Source: an uncultured Clostridia bacterium
Lineage (GTDB): Bacteria; Bacillota; Clostridia; Christensenellales; UBA1242
NCBI GenBank assembly: GCA_937992055.1
Contig: CALKLQ010000049.1
Coordinates: forward strand, 1 to 25,465
Length of the DNA: 25,465 nt
Direction: 5' to 3'
The notes beneath the pieces are model-generated. The model saw only the letters and a program-made list of their open reading frames with translations. It searched no databases and had not been told where the DNA came from. Shown here in pieces: positions 8,098 through 15,749 of this stretch (position 1 is the stretch's first letter; the number at the start of each line of letters is the position of its first letter). Both the position numbers and the translations under genes were made by a program.

Positions 8098-8129
8098 TTT
8101 TAGGTGAAATTTAAAAAAAGGAGATTTTT

Positions 8130-8381
8130 ATGGATAAAAAAGAGATAATCAACAAGTTTAAAACATCTGAAAATGACACAGGTTCAGTTTTTGTTCAAAT
8201 TGCACTTTTAACTGACAGAATTACTCATTTAACAGAACATCTTAAATCTAATCCAAAAGACAATCACACTAGAAGAGGTCTTTTGAAACTTGTTGGTCAA
8301 AGAAGAGGTTTGCTAAAATATCTTGAATCTAAAGATATTGACGCATACAGACAAATTAAAAAAGATTTGCAAATTAGATAA
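8130..8381 (+). CDS. rpsO: 30S ribosomal protein S15
   Basis: S15 binds 16S rRNA helices 20-22 early in small-subunit assembly. The 83-residue sequence carries the family blocks ENDTGS (14-19), VQIALLTDRI, LTEHL, RRGLLKLVGQRR and YLESKD. It is about five residues shorter at the N-terminus than usual (about 88), and the common TGSPEVQ reads TGSVFVQ. AAAGGAG at 8117-8123 precedes ATG by six bases. The rpsO-pnp order is conserved across many bacteria. Confidence 0.96.
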   Translation: MDKKEIINKFKTSENDTGSVFVQIALLTDRITHLTEHLKSNPKDNHTRRGLLKLVGQRRGLLKYLESKDIDAYRQIKKDLQIR

Positions 8382-8388
8382 TATTAAG

Positions 8389-8422
8389 GGGGTGCGTATT
8401 TTTTACCACCCCAATTTTCTTT
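8389..8422 (+). terminator. Hairpin between rpsO and pnp
   Basis: GGGGTG (8389-8394) pairs with CACCCC (8407-8412), extended by GTA/TAC past a bulged C, and is followed by AATTTTCTTTT. It is the most G+C-rich stem in the window. In E. coli the same intercistronic site carries a partial terminator and the RNase III cut that starts pnp autoregulation. Here it probably acts as a partial terminator or processing site, since no good separate pnp promoter is visible between the hairpin and the pnp ATG. Confidence 0.65.
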
Positions 8423-8464
8423 TAATTAATTTGCAAGTAGTGCGACATAAAATAAGGAGATAAT

Positions 8465-10552
8465 ATGAATAACGAATTTAAAATTTATAAAACCAAAGTT
8501 GGCGGGAAAGAGGTTGAAATTCAAACTGGTAAATATGCTGGACAATCAAATGGTAGCTGTTTGGTTAAATGCGGTGAAACAGTGGTTATGGTCAATGTAA
8601 CCATGGCTGAAAAACCAAGAGATGGAATTGACTTTTTTCCATTGGGAGTTGATTTTGAAGAAAAAATGTATTCTGTTGGAAAAATTCCAGGCGGTTTTAA
8701 AAAGAGAGAGGGAAGACCTAGCGATAAAGCAATTTTAACTTCTAGATTGATTGATAGGCCACTTAGACCTCTATTTCCAAAAGGTTTTTTCAACGATGTA
8801 AGTGTTGTCGCAACAGTTTTGTCTGTTGACCCGGATGTTTTGCCTGAACCCCTTGCAATGTTGGGTTCCTCATTTGCTCTTTCTATTTCTGATATACCTT
8901 TTCAGGGACCAACAGGTTCAGTTTATGTTGGATTAGTTGATGGCGAATATATTATTAACCCAAATCTAGAACAAAGGGAAAAATCTAGATTATCATTGTA
9001 TGTTAGTGGAACTGACGAAGCGGTCTTGATGGTTGAGGCAGGAGCTAAAGAGGTTTCAGAAGAGGAAATGCTTTGCGCAATTTTAAAAGCTCACGAAGAA
9101 ATTAAAGAGTTAGTCAAATTCCAAAAACAAATAAAGGCGGAAATTGGCTTGCCAGTCAGTGAAAAAGTCAATTACTACGTTGTTGATGAAAATATTGACA
9201 AAGATGTCAGAGAGTATGCAACTGAAATGTTGGTAAGAGCTTTAGATACTTTTGACAGACAGGAACGACAAAAAAATCAAGATGAGGTAGACAAAAATGT
9301 AAAAGAGCATTTTTCTACTATCTATCCAGACTGTGAAAGACAAATAGGCGATGTGCTTTATAAAATGACAAAAGAAATTGTCAGAGGCAAAATTTTAAAC
9401 CAGGGCATCAGACCAGATGGAAGAAAAACAACTGAAATTCGTCCTATTTGGTGTGAAGCAGGGGTTTTGCCAAGAGTTCATGGAACAGGTGTTTTTACAC
9501 GTGGACAAACCCAAGTTTTAACCGCTTTGACCTTAGGAACAATTTCAGATGTTCAAGTTCTTGAAGGACTAGACGATGAAGATTCTAAGCGTTATATGCA
9601 TCATTACAATATGCCACCATATGCCACTGGTGAGGCAAGACCGCTTAAAAGTCCTGGAAGGAGGGAAATTGGTCATGGGGCTTTAGCTGAAAGATCTCTT
9701 GAACCAGTAATTCCAAATGAGGAAGAGTTCCCTTACTCTTTAAGACTTGTAAGTGAGGTGTTGTCTTCTAATGGCTCTTCATCAATGGCAAGTGTTTGTG
9801 GGTCTACTTTAGCACTTATGGATGCCGGTGTTCCTATTAAAGCGCCTGTGGCAGGAATAGCTATGGGACTTATTAAAGAAAATGAAAAAGTTGCAGTGCT
9901 ATCTGATATTCAAGGACTGGAAGACTTTTTGGGAGACATGGACTTTAAGGTTGCAGGAACTGAAAAGGGAATAACTGCCATACAGATGGATATTAAAATT
10001 AAAGGCATAGATGAAAACATATTAAGAACTGCTTTAAAACAAGCCAAAGAAGGCAGAATGTTTATTTTAGGAAAAATGCTGTCAGTAATAGATAAACCAA
10101 AAAAACATCTTTCAAAATATGCTCCAAAAATTATATCATTTACAATTGACCCTGATAAAATTAAAGATGTTATTGGTTCTGGCGGAAAAGTTATAAACAA
10201 GATAATTGAAGAAACTGGAGTTAAAATTGATATAACTGATGAAGGAATGGTTTATGTCGCTTCAGTTGATGAAATGGCAAACGAACGCGCAAAACAAATA
10301 ATTCAAAATATTGTAATGGAGCTTGAAGTTGGAAAAATATATTCAGGCAAAGTTGTAAGAATTATGCAATTTGGCGCATTTGTTGAAGTCGCTCCTGGGA
10401 AAGATGGGATGATTCATATTTCAAAGCTTTCTAATAAAAGAGTTGAAAAGGTTGAAGACGTTGTCAAAATTGGAGATGAGGTAGAAGTTGAAGTAATAAA
10501 AATTGATGACAAGGGTCGAGTAGACATGAAATTGATTTCCAAGCCAGAATAA
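8465..10552 (+). CDS. pnp: Polyribonucleotide nucleotidyltransferase (PNPase)
   Basis: PNPase degrades RNA 3'-to-5' by phosphorolysis in a homotrimer and takes part in mRNA turnover. The 695-residue length is normal. In order: a first RNase PH domain (about 10-140), a helical linker, a second RNase PH domain (about 310-545, with RPDGR, RGQTQVLT, GHGALAERSLEPVIP and the catalytic-region MDIKIKG), a KH domain (about 555-615, GSGGKVINKI), and an S1 domain at the C-terminus (YSGKVVRIMQFGAFVEV). AAGGAG at 8454-8459 supports the ATG. It is transcribed with rpsO and followed by a strong terminator. Confidence 0.97.
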   Translation: MNNEFKIYKTKVGGKEVEIQTGKYAGQSNGSCLVKCGETVVMVNVTMAEKPRDGIDFFPLGVDFEEKMYSVGKIPGGFKKREGRPSDKAILTSRLIDRPLRPLFPKGFFNDVSVVATVLSVDPDVLPEPLAMLGSSFALSISDIPFQGPTGSVYVGLVDGEYIINPNLEQREKSRLSLYVSGTDEAVLMVEAGAKEVSEEEMLCAILKAHEEIKELVKFQKQIKAEIGLPVSEKVNYYVVDENIDKDVREYATEMLVRALDTFDRQERQKNQDEVDKNVKEHFSTIYPDCERQIGDVLYKMTKEIVRGKILNQGIRPDGRKTTEIRPIWCEAGVLPRVHGTGVFTRGQTQVLTALTLGTISDVQVLEGLDDEDSKRYMHHYNMPPYATGEARPLKSPGRREIGHGALAERSLEPVIPNEEEFPYSLRLVSEVLSSNGSSSMASVCGSTLALMDAGVPIKAPVAGIAMGLIKENEKVAVLSDIQGLEDFLGDMDFKVAGTEKGITAIQMDIKIKGIDENILRTALKQAKEGRMFILGKMLSVIDKPKKHLSKYAPKIISFTIDPDKIKDVIGSGGKVINKIIEETGVKIDITDEGMVYVASVDEMANERAKQIIQNIVMELEVGKIYSGKVVRIMQFGAFVEVAPGKDGMIHISKLSNKRVEKVEDVVKIGDEVEVEVIKIDDKGRVDMKLISKPE

Positions 10553-10567
10553 TTTTTATTTGTATAG

Positions 10568-10604
10568 AAAACTCAAAATTTAAAATATGGTTTTGAGTTT
10601 TTTT
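10568..10604 (+). terminator. Rho-independent terminator after pnp
   Basis: A perfect 11-bp stem, AAAACTCAAAA (10568-10578) with TTTTGAGTTTT (10591-10601), has a 12-base loop and runs into T residues. It lies 16 bases after the pnp stop. Confidence 0.85.
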
Positions 10605-10884
10605 ATTCCTATTTTGTTTTCTAATATCATTTTTTCAAGCAGTTATCTTTAATCATTAATTAGCCATATTTGTAAATGAAAAACGCGAGTAAAATGGGCT
10701 AAACTAAATTTTATCTATTTTTCATTGTATTAAATCTTAAATATATAAAAATCTTTTGTTGTCTTTTTAATGAGTTTTTGTTATAATATCTCTATGCGTT
10801 AAATGTAATAATTATATTTGAGTTTACGCTTATACTAAAAATATGTTTTATAGCTTAATTTAAAGCTTTGTAATAGGAGATTTA
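10605..10884. other. pnp-plsX intergenic region
   Basis: Together with the terminator this gap is over 300 bases. It holds an imperfect inverted repeat, TTAGCC (10660-10665) with GGCTAA (10697-10702), enclosing a short G+C patch (ACGCGAGT), which lies upstream of the plsX promoter and is unexplained. It then holds the plsX promoter and a leader of about 90 bases. I see no FapR-type palindrome and no convincing small ORF. Confidence 0.4.
10759..10787 (+). promoter_or_regulatory. Promoter of the plsX-rnc operon
   Basis: TTGTCT (10759-10764) and a perfect TATAAT (10782-10787) are spaced by 17 bases. The leader to the plsX ATG is about 90 bases and contains a weak hairpin, AGCTT/AAGCT, near 10853-10868. 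Confidence 0.65.
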
Positions 10885-11889
10885 ATGAAAATAGTCATTG
10901 ATGCAATGGGTGGAGATAATGCCCCACAAGCAATTGTTTCTGGTGCTTTACTTGCGCTTGAAAAATATGATGATTTACAAATAATACTAACAGGAAAAAA
11001 GGAAACTATACAAAAATTTATCCCTGAAAAATTTGCCTTGGAAAGGTTAGAGATAATTGATTGTGATGAAGTGATAGAAAATGATGAAACCCCAACAATA
11101 GCAATTAAACAAAAACCAAATTCATCTTTGGTGGTAGGCTTTGATATTTTGAAAGCAAATAAGGCTGATGCAATTATTTCTGCTGGAAGCACGGGTGCAA
11201 TTTTAACTTGTGGTTTTTTAAAGATTGGAAGAATTAAAGGTGTATCTAGACCTGCTTTAGCACCATTTTTGCCAACAAAAGATGGCTCTAAAGTTCTTTT
11301 GATAGACTGCGGTGCTAATATGGATTGCAAAAGCATTAATCTTTTACATTTTGCAGTCATGGGTAGTTGTTACATGCAATATCTTTTTGACATGGAACGC
11401 CCAAGAGTTGCACTACTAAACGTTGGAACCGAAGATAAAAAAGGTAACGAATTAGCTAAAGAAAGTTATGAACTATTAAAAAACGCAGATATTAATTTTA
11501 TAGGCAATATTGAAGCAAGAGACATAACTTCTGGAGTTTGTGATGTTGTGGTTTGTGATGGTTTTAACGGAAATATTGCATTAAAAGCAACAGAAGGTGC
11601 GGTAGCTCTTGCTATGAATGAGGTTAAAAACGCTTTTTCAGGTTTTTGGGGTAAAGTTGGTGGGCTTTTCGTTTACAAAAAATTAAAAAAATCAAAAGTT
11701 AAGCTTGATTATAATAAATACGGTGGTTCGCCATTTCTAGGCGTAAAAAAAATTGTTATAAAATCTCATGGTTCTAGCAAGGCAGAAACGATTTTAGCAT
11801 GTGTTAAACAAGCCAAATCTCTTTATGATAAAAAGGTTATTGCTGAAATTGAAAATTTAATAAAAATGGAAATTTGTGATGAAAACTGA
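10885..11889 (+). CDS. plsX: Phosphate acyltransferase PlsX
   Basis: PlsX converts acyl-ACP and phosphate to acyl-phosphate, the acyl donor for PlsY in phosphatidic acid synthesis; it is a peripheral membrane enzyme. The 334-residue length is normal. The N-terminal signature DAMGGDNAP (6-14), SAGSTGA (99-105), the RPALAP block (122-127) and DGFNGN in the C-terminal half are all present. AGGAG at 10875-10879 lies five bases before ATG. The gene leads the operon and its end overlaps rnc. The acyl carrier protein gene that often sits between plsX and rnc in Firmicutes is missing. Confidence 0.96.
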   Translation: MKIVIDAMGGDNAPQAIVSGALLALEKYDDLQIILTGKKETIQKFIPEKFALERLEIIDCDEVIENDETPTIAIKQKPNSSLVVGFDILKANKADAIISAGSTGAILTCGFLKIGRIKGVSRPALAPFLPTKDGSKVLLIDCGANMDCKSINLLHFAVMGSCYMQYLFDMERPRVALLNVGTEDKKGNELAKESYELLKNADINFIGNIEARDITSGVCDVVVCDGFNGNIALKATEGAVALAMNEVKNAFSGFWGKVGGLFVYKKLKKSKVKLDYNKYGGSPFLGVKKIVIKSHGSSKAETILACVKQAKSLYDKKVIAEIENLIKMEICDEN

Positions 11890-12511
11890 CTCTGGTTATA
11901 ATTTTAAAAATAAGGACTTGTTTAAAAGAGCACTCACTCACAGTTCATATTCAAAAGAAAATTATGAACGGTTAGAATTTTTAGGTGACAGCATTTTAGA
12001 TTTTGTAGTTGGTGAATTTTTCTTTTTAAAAACAAGTGAGGCTGAGGGAACTTTAACCAAACTTCGCTCAAGATTTGTTTCAGAAGAATATTTGTCTAAG
12101 GTTTTTGATACATTAAATTTGAATGACAAAGTTATTTTTGGAAAAAGTTATAAAGGAGATATATCTAATTCGATAAAAGCTGATATAGTAGAGGCAGTTT
12201 TTGGCGCAATATTTTTGGATAGCGATTATGAAACAGTTAAAAAGATTGTAATTGAAACATTGAATTTGGATAATTATAAAAACATAGAAGATAATGATTT
12301 TAAAACAATGCTTCAAGAATATGTACAGAGTAAAGGGGAGCATATTTCATATAAACTCATATCGCAAAAAGGTGAAAATCATAGTCCAACTTTTGAAATG
12401 GGTGTCTGTATTGAAAAAAAATTAATTGCAAAGGCAAAAGCTTCAACTAAACAAAAAGCTGAAAATTTGGCGGCACAAAAAGCGTATGAGAAGTTAAAAA
12501 ATAATTGCTAA
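11879..12511 (+). CDS. rnc: Ribonuclease III
   Basis: RNase III cuts double-stranded RNA in rRNA maturation and mRNA processing. The catalytic signature ERLEFLGDS (30-38) supplies E33 and D37; D102 and E105 in ADIVEAVFGA complete the metal site. The double-stranded RNA-binding domain occupies about residues 143-208, ending in KQKAENLAAQKAYEKL. At 211 residues it is slightly short (family about 220-240), mainly at the N-terminus. ATG at 11879 is preferred; a GTG codon directly before it could also start. Either way the gene overlaps plsX by over ten bases, with only a poor ribosome binding site, so translation is probably coupled to plsX. Confidence 0.94.
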   Translation: MKTDSGYNFKNKDLFKRALTHSSYSKENYERLEFLGDSILDFVVGEFFFLKTSEAEGTLTKLRSRFVSEEYLSKVFDTLNLNDKVIFGKSYKGDISNSIKADIVEAVFGAIFLDSDYETVKKIVIETLNLDNYKNIEDNDFKTMLQEYVQSKGEHISYKLISQKGENHSPTFEMGVCIEKKLIAKAKASTKQKAENLAAQKAYEKLKNNC

Positions 12512-12555
12512 ATTATTTATGAAATGTTAAACTTAATGTCAGTTGAGGAGGCAAA

Positions 12556-13227
12556 ATGATTACAATTAAAAACTTATATTTAAAGTATATTCGCGAATAC
12601 TATGCATTGTTTGATATTAATTTAAAAATTGAAGAAAATGAAAAAATATCTTTTGTTGGAAGTGAAGATAGTGGTAAAACTTCGCTTATACGTATCTTAT
12701 CTAAACTTGAAAATTTCACAAGTGGCGAGGTTTATGTAAATCAAACACCTTTAAAAAAGGTGAACTTTAAATCTGATTTAAGTGTAGGATATTTGCCTGT
12801 AAATCCCATTTTTTTAAAGAAAAAGACGGTTGAACAAAACTTAAAATATATTTTAAAATCAAGAAAAATAGACAAATCAAAAGCAGAAATGCTAATAAAT
12901 GAAGTTTTGATTGATTATAATATTGAAAAATATAAATTTTCAAAAATTGAAGAGTTAAGCTTGTTTGAAAAATATGTTATTTCTCTTGCTAGATTAAGCT
13001 TGCGCAAGCTTGATATAATCTTAATAGACAATGTTTTTGACTACTTAAACGAAAAAGAATCTGAAGAAATAGTTTCTATTTTAAAAGAAAAATTTATTTC
13101 AAATGAAAATCTAACTTCTATTGTTGCAACATCCTCTGAGCAAATTGCAAATGAATTATCTTCTAGAAAGGTCTATTTTAAATCTGGCAGTCTTGTACAA
13201 TCTTTAGAAGATAACGCTCAAGAATAA
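12556..13227 (+). CDS. Degenerate ABC-type ATPase domain protein
   Basis: This 223-residue protein has the fold pattern of an ABC nucleotide-binding domain but most catalytic motifs are altered. Walker A is intact (GSEDSGKT, 35-42). The Q-loop glutamine is replaced (VGYLPVNP, 77-84). The LSGGQ signature reads LSLFE (134-138). Walker B reads IILIDN (154-159), with Asn in place of the catalytic Glu. The H-loop histidine is replaced by Ser (VATSSEQ, 190-196). It may bind ATP, but normal dimer-driven hydrolysis is unlikely. No permease is nearby, so a transporter role is unsupported. It follows rnc by 44 bases with a strong GAGGAGG site, and takes the place where smc often occurs downstream of rnc in Firmicutes. 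It could be a regulatory or structural subunit, or a decaying gene that still has an open frame. Confidence 0.8.
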   Translation: MITIKNLYLKYIREYYALFDINLKIEENEKISFVGSEDSGKTSLIRILSKLENFTSGEVYVNQTPLKKVNFKSDLSVGYLPVNPIFLKKKTVEQNLKYILKSRKIDKSKAEMLINEVLIDYNIEKYKFSKIEELSLFEKYVISLARLSLRKLDIILIDNVFDYLNEKESEEIVSILKEKFISNENLTSIVATSSEQIANELSSRKVYFKSGSLVQSLEDNAQE

Positions 13228-13243
13228 TTAAAAAGCTTATATA

Positions 13244-13576
13244 TTAGTCTTTATTTTCATAATATTTAGAAACACTGATATAACTATTATCAGTGTTATT
13301 TTTTGTAGAACTTGAACTTTTAGTATTGTTATTTGGTCGTGATGAGCTCATTCCATTTAGCAATGGCAATAAATTTGCTATGTTTGGATTTTGATTTTTA
13401 AAAAAAGACATTAACATATCCAAATTCATTCCTTTCCCATTATTAACATTGTTAGAATTTAGTAATTTCATCAATGATTGCAAGTCAAAAGAAGGAGAAC
13501 TTTCATTTTTCTCATCATTTTTTATTGAGTTTGTTTGAGCTTTAGGAAAAGCATCGTCTGGATAGTAATTTTGCAT
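13244..13576 (-). CDS. Small Asn/Ser-rich hypothetical protein
   Basis: This 110-residue minus-strand protein has no signal peptide or clear membrane segment. It has an N-terminal PDDAFPKAQ stretch, a hydrophobic helical core (about residues 31-76: LQSLMKLL, LDMLMSFF, NIANLLPLL) and an Asn/Ser/Thr-rich low-complexity tail (77-97). The start is well supported: on the minus strand AAGGAG lies five bases before ATG. It is convergent with the ABC-like gene, with only 16 bases between their stops, and divergent from the next small gene. I do not recognise the family. Confidence 0.7.
   Translation of the reverse strand: MQNYYPDDAFPKAQTNSIKNDEKNESSPSFDLQSLMKLLNSNNVNNGKGMNLDMLMSFFKNQNPNIANLLPLLNGMSSSRPNNNTKSSSSTKNNTDNSYISVSKYYENKD
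13271..13304 (+). terminator. Terminator of the plsX operon inside the opposing gene
   Basis: A perfect 10-bp stem, AACACTGATA (13271-13280) with TATCAGTGTT (13288-13297), has a 7-base loop and is followed by A and six T residues (13299-13304) on the plus strand. It lies within the 3' coding end of the minus-strand small gene, where it encodes about residues 93-102. On the minus strand the flanking bases make a poorer U tract. Confidence 0.75.
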
Positions 13577-13724
13577 GTTACTCCTTTTTATAATTTTTAG
13601 TTATGATATTAAAAAATATTTTAAACAATGAGTAAGATTGACGATAAATTTATTTTAGTAAAAATTATTAATCACATTGTTTTTATATGCTTTCATATAA
13701 TGTTTTAGTTACAGGAGGTATTTA

Positions 13725-14003
13725 ATGTCAAATTTATCTGACTTTGCCAAAGATTATAAACCAAAAGAAAAGATTTTAGAAAAGGAAGAAGAGGTAAAGG
13801 ACACCATACAAGAAAGATATGAGCATTATAAAGATTTTAGTCAGGATCAATTGCTTTCTGAGCTTTACAGACAAATTGAATTGCAAAAATCAAGAGGTGA
13901 GTTTGATTATAATTCGTTAAAAAATAGTGTAGAGCTGATGTCTGGTTATTTAAATCTGGAACAAAAACAAAAATTATTAACTTTGTTAGAAAGTTTAAAG
14001 TAA
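13725..14003 (+). CDS. Small helical hypothetical protein
   Basis: This 92-residue, highly charged, helix-rich protein has no signal peptide or membrane segment. Residues 12-33 are Lys/Glu-rich and may form a short coiled coil; residues 38-92 look like two or three amphipathic helices (QDQLLSELYRQIEL, YNSLKNSVELMSGYL, LEQKQKLLTLLESL). AGGAGG at 13713-13718 precedes ATG by six bases. A TATAAT at 13696-13701 could be its -10 box, but no good -35 is seen. It is divergent from the Asn/Ser-rich small gene across a 148-base gap, and the two may be regulated together. No family recognised. Confidence 0.75.
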   Translation: MSNLSDFAKDYKPKEKILEKEEEVKDTIQERYEHYKDFSQDQLLSELYRQIELQKSRGEFDYNSLKNSVELMSGYLNLEQKQKLLTLLESLK

Positions 14004-14104
14004 AAGAAATTAAATTTTATTTATTATTTATTAAATAATGTTGTAGGATAATTTAAAAAATTATTTTAGACAGTTTCTACTACATAACAACAAAAGGAAA
14101 AAAT

Positions 14105-15247
14105 ATGGGAAAAATGGATGAAAAATTAAAAAAGAGTATGATGTGTTCAACAGATGAAAAGGTGTCATGCTTTATTTTTGTTTCTAATATAGAGTTGGCA
14201 AAAAAAAATTTGCCTAAAGATATCGAAATACTTTCTGAATTTAATTTCCTCAATATGTTGTATGTATCTGGCAATATACATACAATTTATAAAATAAGTA
14301 AATTTGAATGCGTCAAATTTGTATCTTCACATACTCAGGTAAATGCCTTAGTAAATGTTGCAAAAAAAGCAATTCATTTTCAAAATTTAAAACTAACAGG
14401 TAAGGGTGTGGGTGTTTGTTACATTGATACAGGTGTTCATACTCATCTTGATTTTTGTTTTGGCAAAAATAGAATTATAAAATTTGTAGACTTAATAAAT
14501 GGAAAGGAAAAACCTTATGATGACAACGGTCATGGAACTTTTGTGTGTGGAGTAGGTTCTGGAAGTGGATTAGTTTCAAATTATAAGTATATGGGCTTTG
14601 CTCCTGAATCAAACATTATTTCAGTTAAAGCTTTAGATGGAAATGGTGAGGCAAGTGCAAATAAAATTTTAGAAGCAATGCAATGGGTTTACAATCATTA
14701 TAAAGAATATAATATCAAAGTTGTTTGCATGAGTTTTGGAAGTGAGCCTTTAGGACCAAATGATCCAATAATGAAAGGTGCAGAAATGCTTTGGAAACAA
14801 GGAATATGCGTGGTCGCAGCAGCGGGTAACAGTGGTCCAGAATATGAGACAATTAAAAGTCCTGGTGTTAGCCCTAAAATAATAACCGTTGGAGGCTTGA
14901 ATGATAATAGATTTGATGATGAAACTTTCAACAATAATTTTTTTGAAATAGCTAAATTTTCCTCACGTGGGCCGGCAATGAAAAGATTTAAGCCTGATTT
15001 GGTTGCGCCTTCTGTAGATATTAATTCTTGCCAAAATGGAATAAAATTCTATACTAAACTTTCAGGTACATCGGTTGCCACACCCATGATTGCCGGCGTT
15101 TGCGCTTTAGCATATGAAAAAAACAGTAGGCTAAAACCAGACCTTTTAAAAAAGTTTTTATTACAAAGTTGCACTCCAATAACTTTTAATAAAAATTATG
15201 AAGGATATGGCGTTTTAAACGCGGAAAAATTTTTAAGAAGACTTTAA
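14105..15247 (+). CDS. Intracellular subtilisin-like serine protease (S8 family)
   Basis: The catalytic triad is clear: D108 in YIDTG, H143 in NGHGT, and S323 in SGTSVATP, with oxyanion N242 in AAAGNSG. There is no signal peptide, so it probably acts in the cytoplasm, like AprX or ISP-type subtilisins of Bacillus. Residues 20-80 (from FIFVSN to FVSSHTQV) look like an I9-type inhibitor propeptide, which would be removed on activation. At 380 residues it is somewhat shorter than B. subtilis AprX (about 440). AAAGG at 14093-14097 supports the ATG. It stands alone between the small genes and yqeY. Substrate unknown. Confidence 0.9.
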   Translation: MGKMDEKLKKSMMCSTDEKVSCFIFVSNIELAKKNLPKDIEILSEFNFLNMLYVSGNIHTIYKISKFECVKFVSSHTQVNALVNVAKKAIHFQNLKLTGKGVGVCYIDTGVHTHLDFCFGKNRIIKFVDLINGKEKPYDDNGHGTFVCGVGSGSGLVSNYKYMGFAPESNIISVKALDGNGEASANKILEAMQWVYNHYKEYNIKVVCMSFGSEPLGPNDPIMKGAEMLWKQGICVVAAAGNSGPEYETIKSPGVSPKIITVGGLNDNRFDDETFNNNFFEIAKFSSRGPAMKRFKPDLVAPSVDINSCQNGIKFYTKLSGTSVATPMIAGVCALAYEKNSRLKPDLLKKFLLQSCTPITFNKNYEGYGVLNAEKFLRRL

Positions 15248-15253
15248 AAAAAG

Positions 15254-15282
15254 TTTATTTGTTTGTTTGTTTGTTGTATAAT
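15254..15282 (+). promoter_or_regulatory. Possible yqeY promoter with a TTTG repeat in its spacer
   Basis: TATAAT (15277-15282) lies 17 bases after a poor -35, TTTATT (15254-15259). Four TTTG units (15258-15273) overlap the end of the -35 and fill most of the spacer. The start would be near 15289. Confidence 0.4.
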
Positions 15283-15286
15283 ATAT

Positions 15287-15314
15287 TTGCAAGTTTTAGC
15301 TTGCAAGTTTTTTT
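15287..15314 (+). terminator. Terminator-like hairpin just before yqeY
   Basis: TTGCAAG (15287-15293) pairs with CTTGCAA (15300-15306) around a TTTTAG loop and is followed by G and seven T residues. It could end the upstream protease transcript. It also directly precedes the yqeY ribosome binding site (AGGAG, 15315-15319) and overlaps the predicted yqeY start site, so an attenuator role is possible. Confidence 0.65.
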
Positions 15315-15325
15315 AGGAGAATTTT

Positions 15326-15748
15326 ATGATAATTGATGAAATTAAAAAAGCAAATATAATTGCATTAAAAGAAAAAAATGTAATAGCTCGTTCAATCTAT
15401 AGTGTGCTATTAAATAAAATAAAATTAGCAGAAATTGAAAGACGAGAAAAAGGAGAGGTTTTAAATGACGTTGATGTTGTTTTGATTCTTCAAAAAGCGG
15501 TTAAAGAGTTAGAAGATGAAAAACAAAATTATTTAAAAGCTAACAATAATGAAGAATCTAACAATATTCAAACCCAAATAGACATTGTTAAAAATTATTT
15601 GCCTAAATTACTTTCTCAACAAGAGATTTTTGAGATTATTTCAAAGCTTGAAGATAAGTCTTTCCCAAATGTAATGAAATTTTTTAAAGCAAACTATAAT
15701 GGCAAATGCGACATGCGTGAAGTCTCAGAAGTTTTAAAAAGGTTTTAA
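15326..15748 (+). CDS. yqeY: YqeY/GatB-domain protein
   Basis: This 140-residue protein matches the YqeY family, which resembles the tail domain of the GatB subunit of Asp/Glu-tRNA amidotransferase and probably binds RNA or tRNA; its cellular role is unknown. The N-terminal helices, an ERREKGE region near residues 38-44, and a C-terminal GKCDMREVSEVL (127-138) fit the family pattern. AGGAG lies six bases before the ATG. The stop is one base from the start of the phosphoesterase gene, so the two are coupled. Confidence 0.88.
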   Translation: MIIDEIKKANIIALKEKNVIARSIYSVLLNKIKLAEIERREKGEVLNDVDVVLILQKAVKELEDEKQNYLKANNNEESNNIQTQIDIVKNYLPKLLSQQEIFEIISKLEDKSFPNVMKFFKANYNGKCDMREVSEVLKRF

Positions 15749-15749
15749 T

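Noticed and set aside
10660..10702. Imperfect hairpin TTAGCC/GGCTAA between pnp and plsX as a small RNA or riboswitch
   Set aside because: It lies upstream of the plsX promoter, has no promoter or terminator of its own, and the long loop makes the stem weak.
10860..11360. Minus-strand open frame of 166 codons opposite plsX
   Set aside because: It lies wholly within or over the plsX start, has no ribosome binding site, and its Ser/Ile/Pro-rich product matches nothing; plsX on the plus strand is certain.
12556..13227. ABC transporter ATPase with normal export or import role
   Set aside because: The signature, Walker B Glu, Q-loop and H-loop residues are missing and there is no adjacent permease.
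14048..14067. Hairpin ATAATTT/AAATTAT before the protease gene as a terminator
   Set aside because: The stem is only seven A-T pairs with a three-base loop; such structures arise by chance in sequence this A+T-rich.
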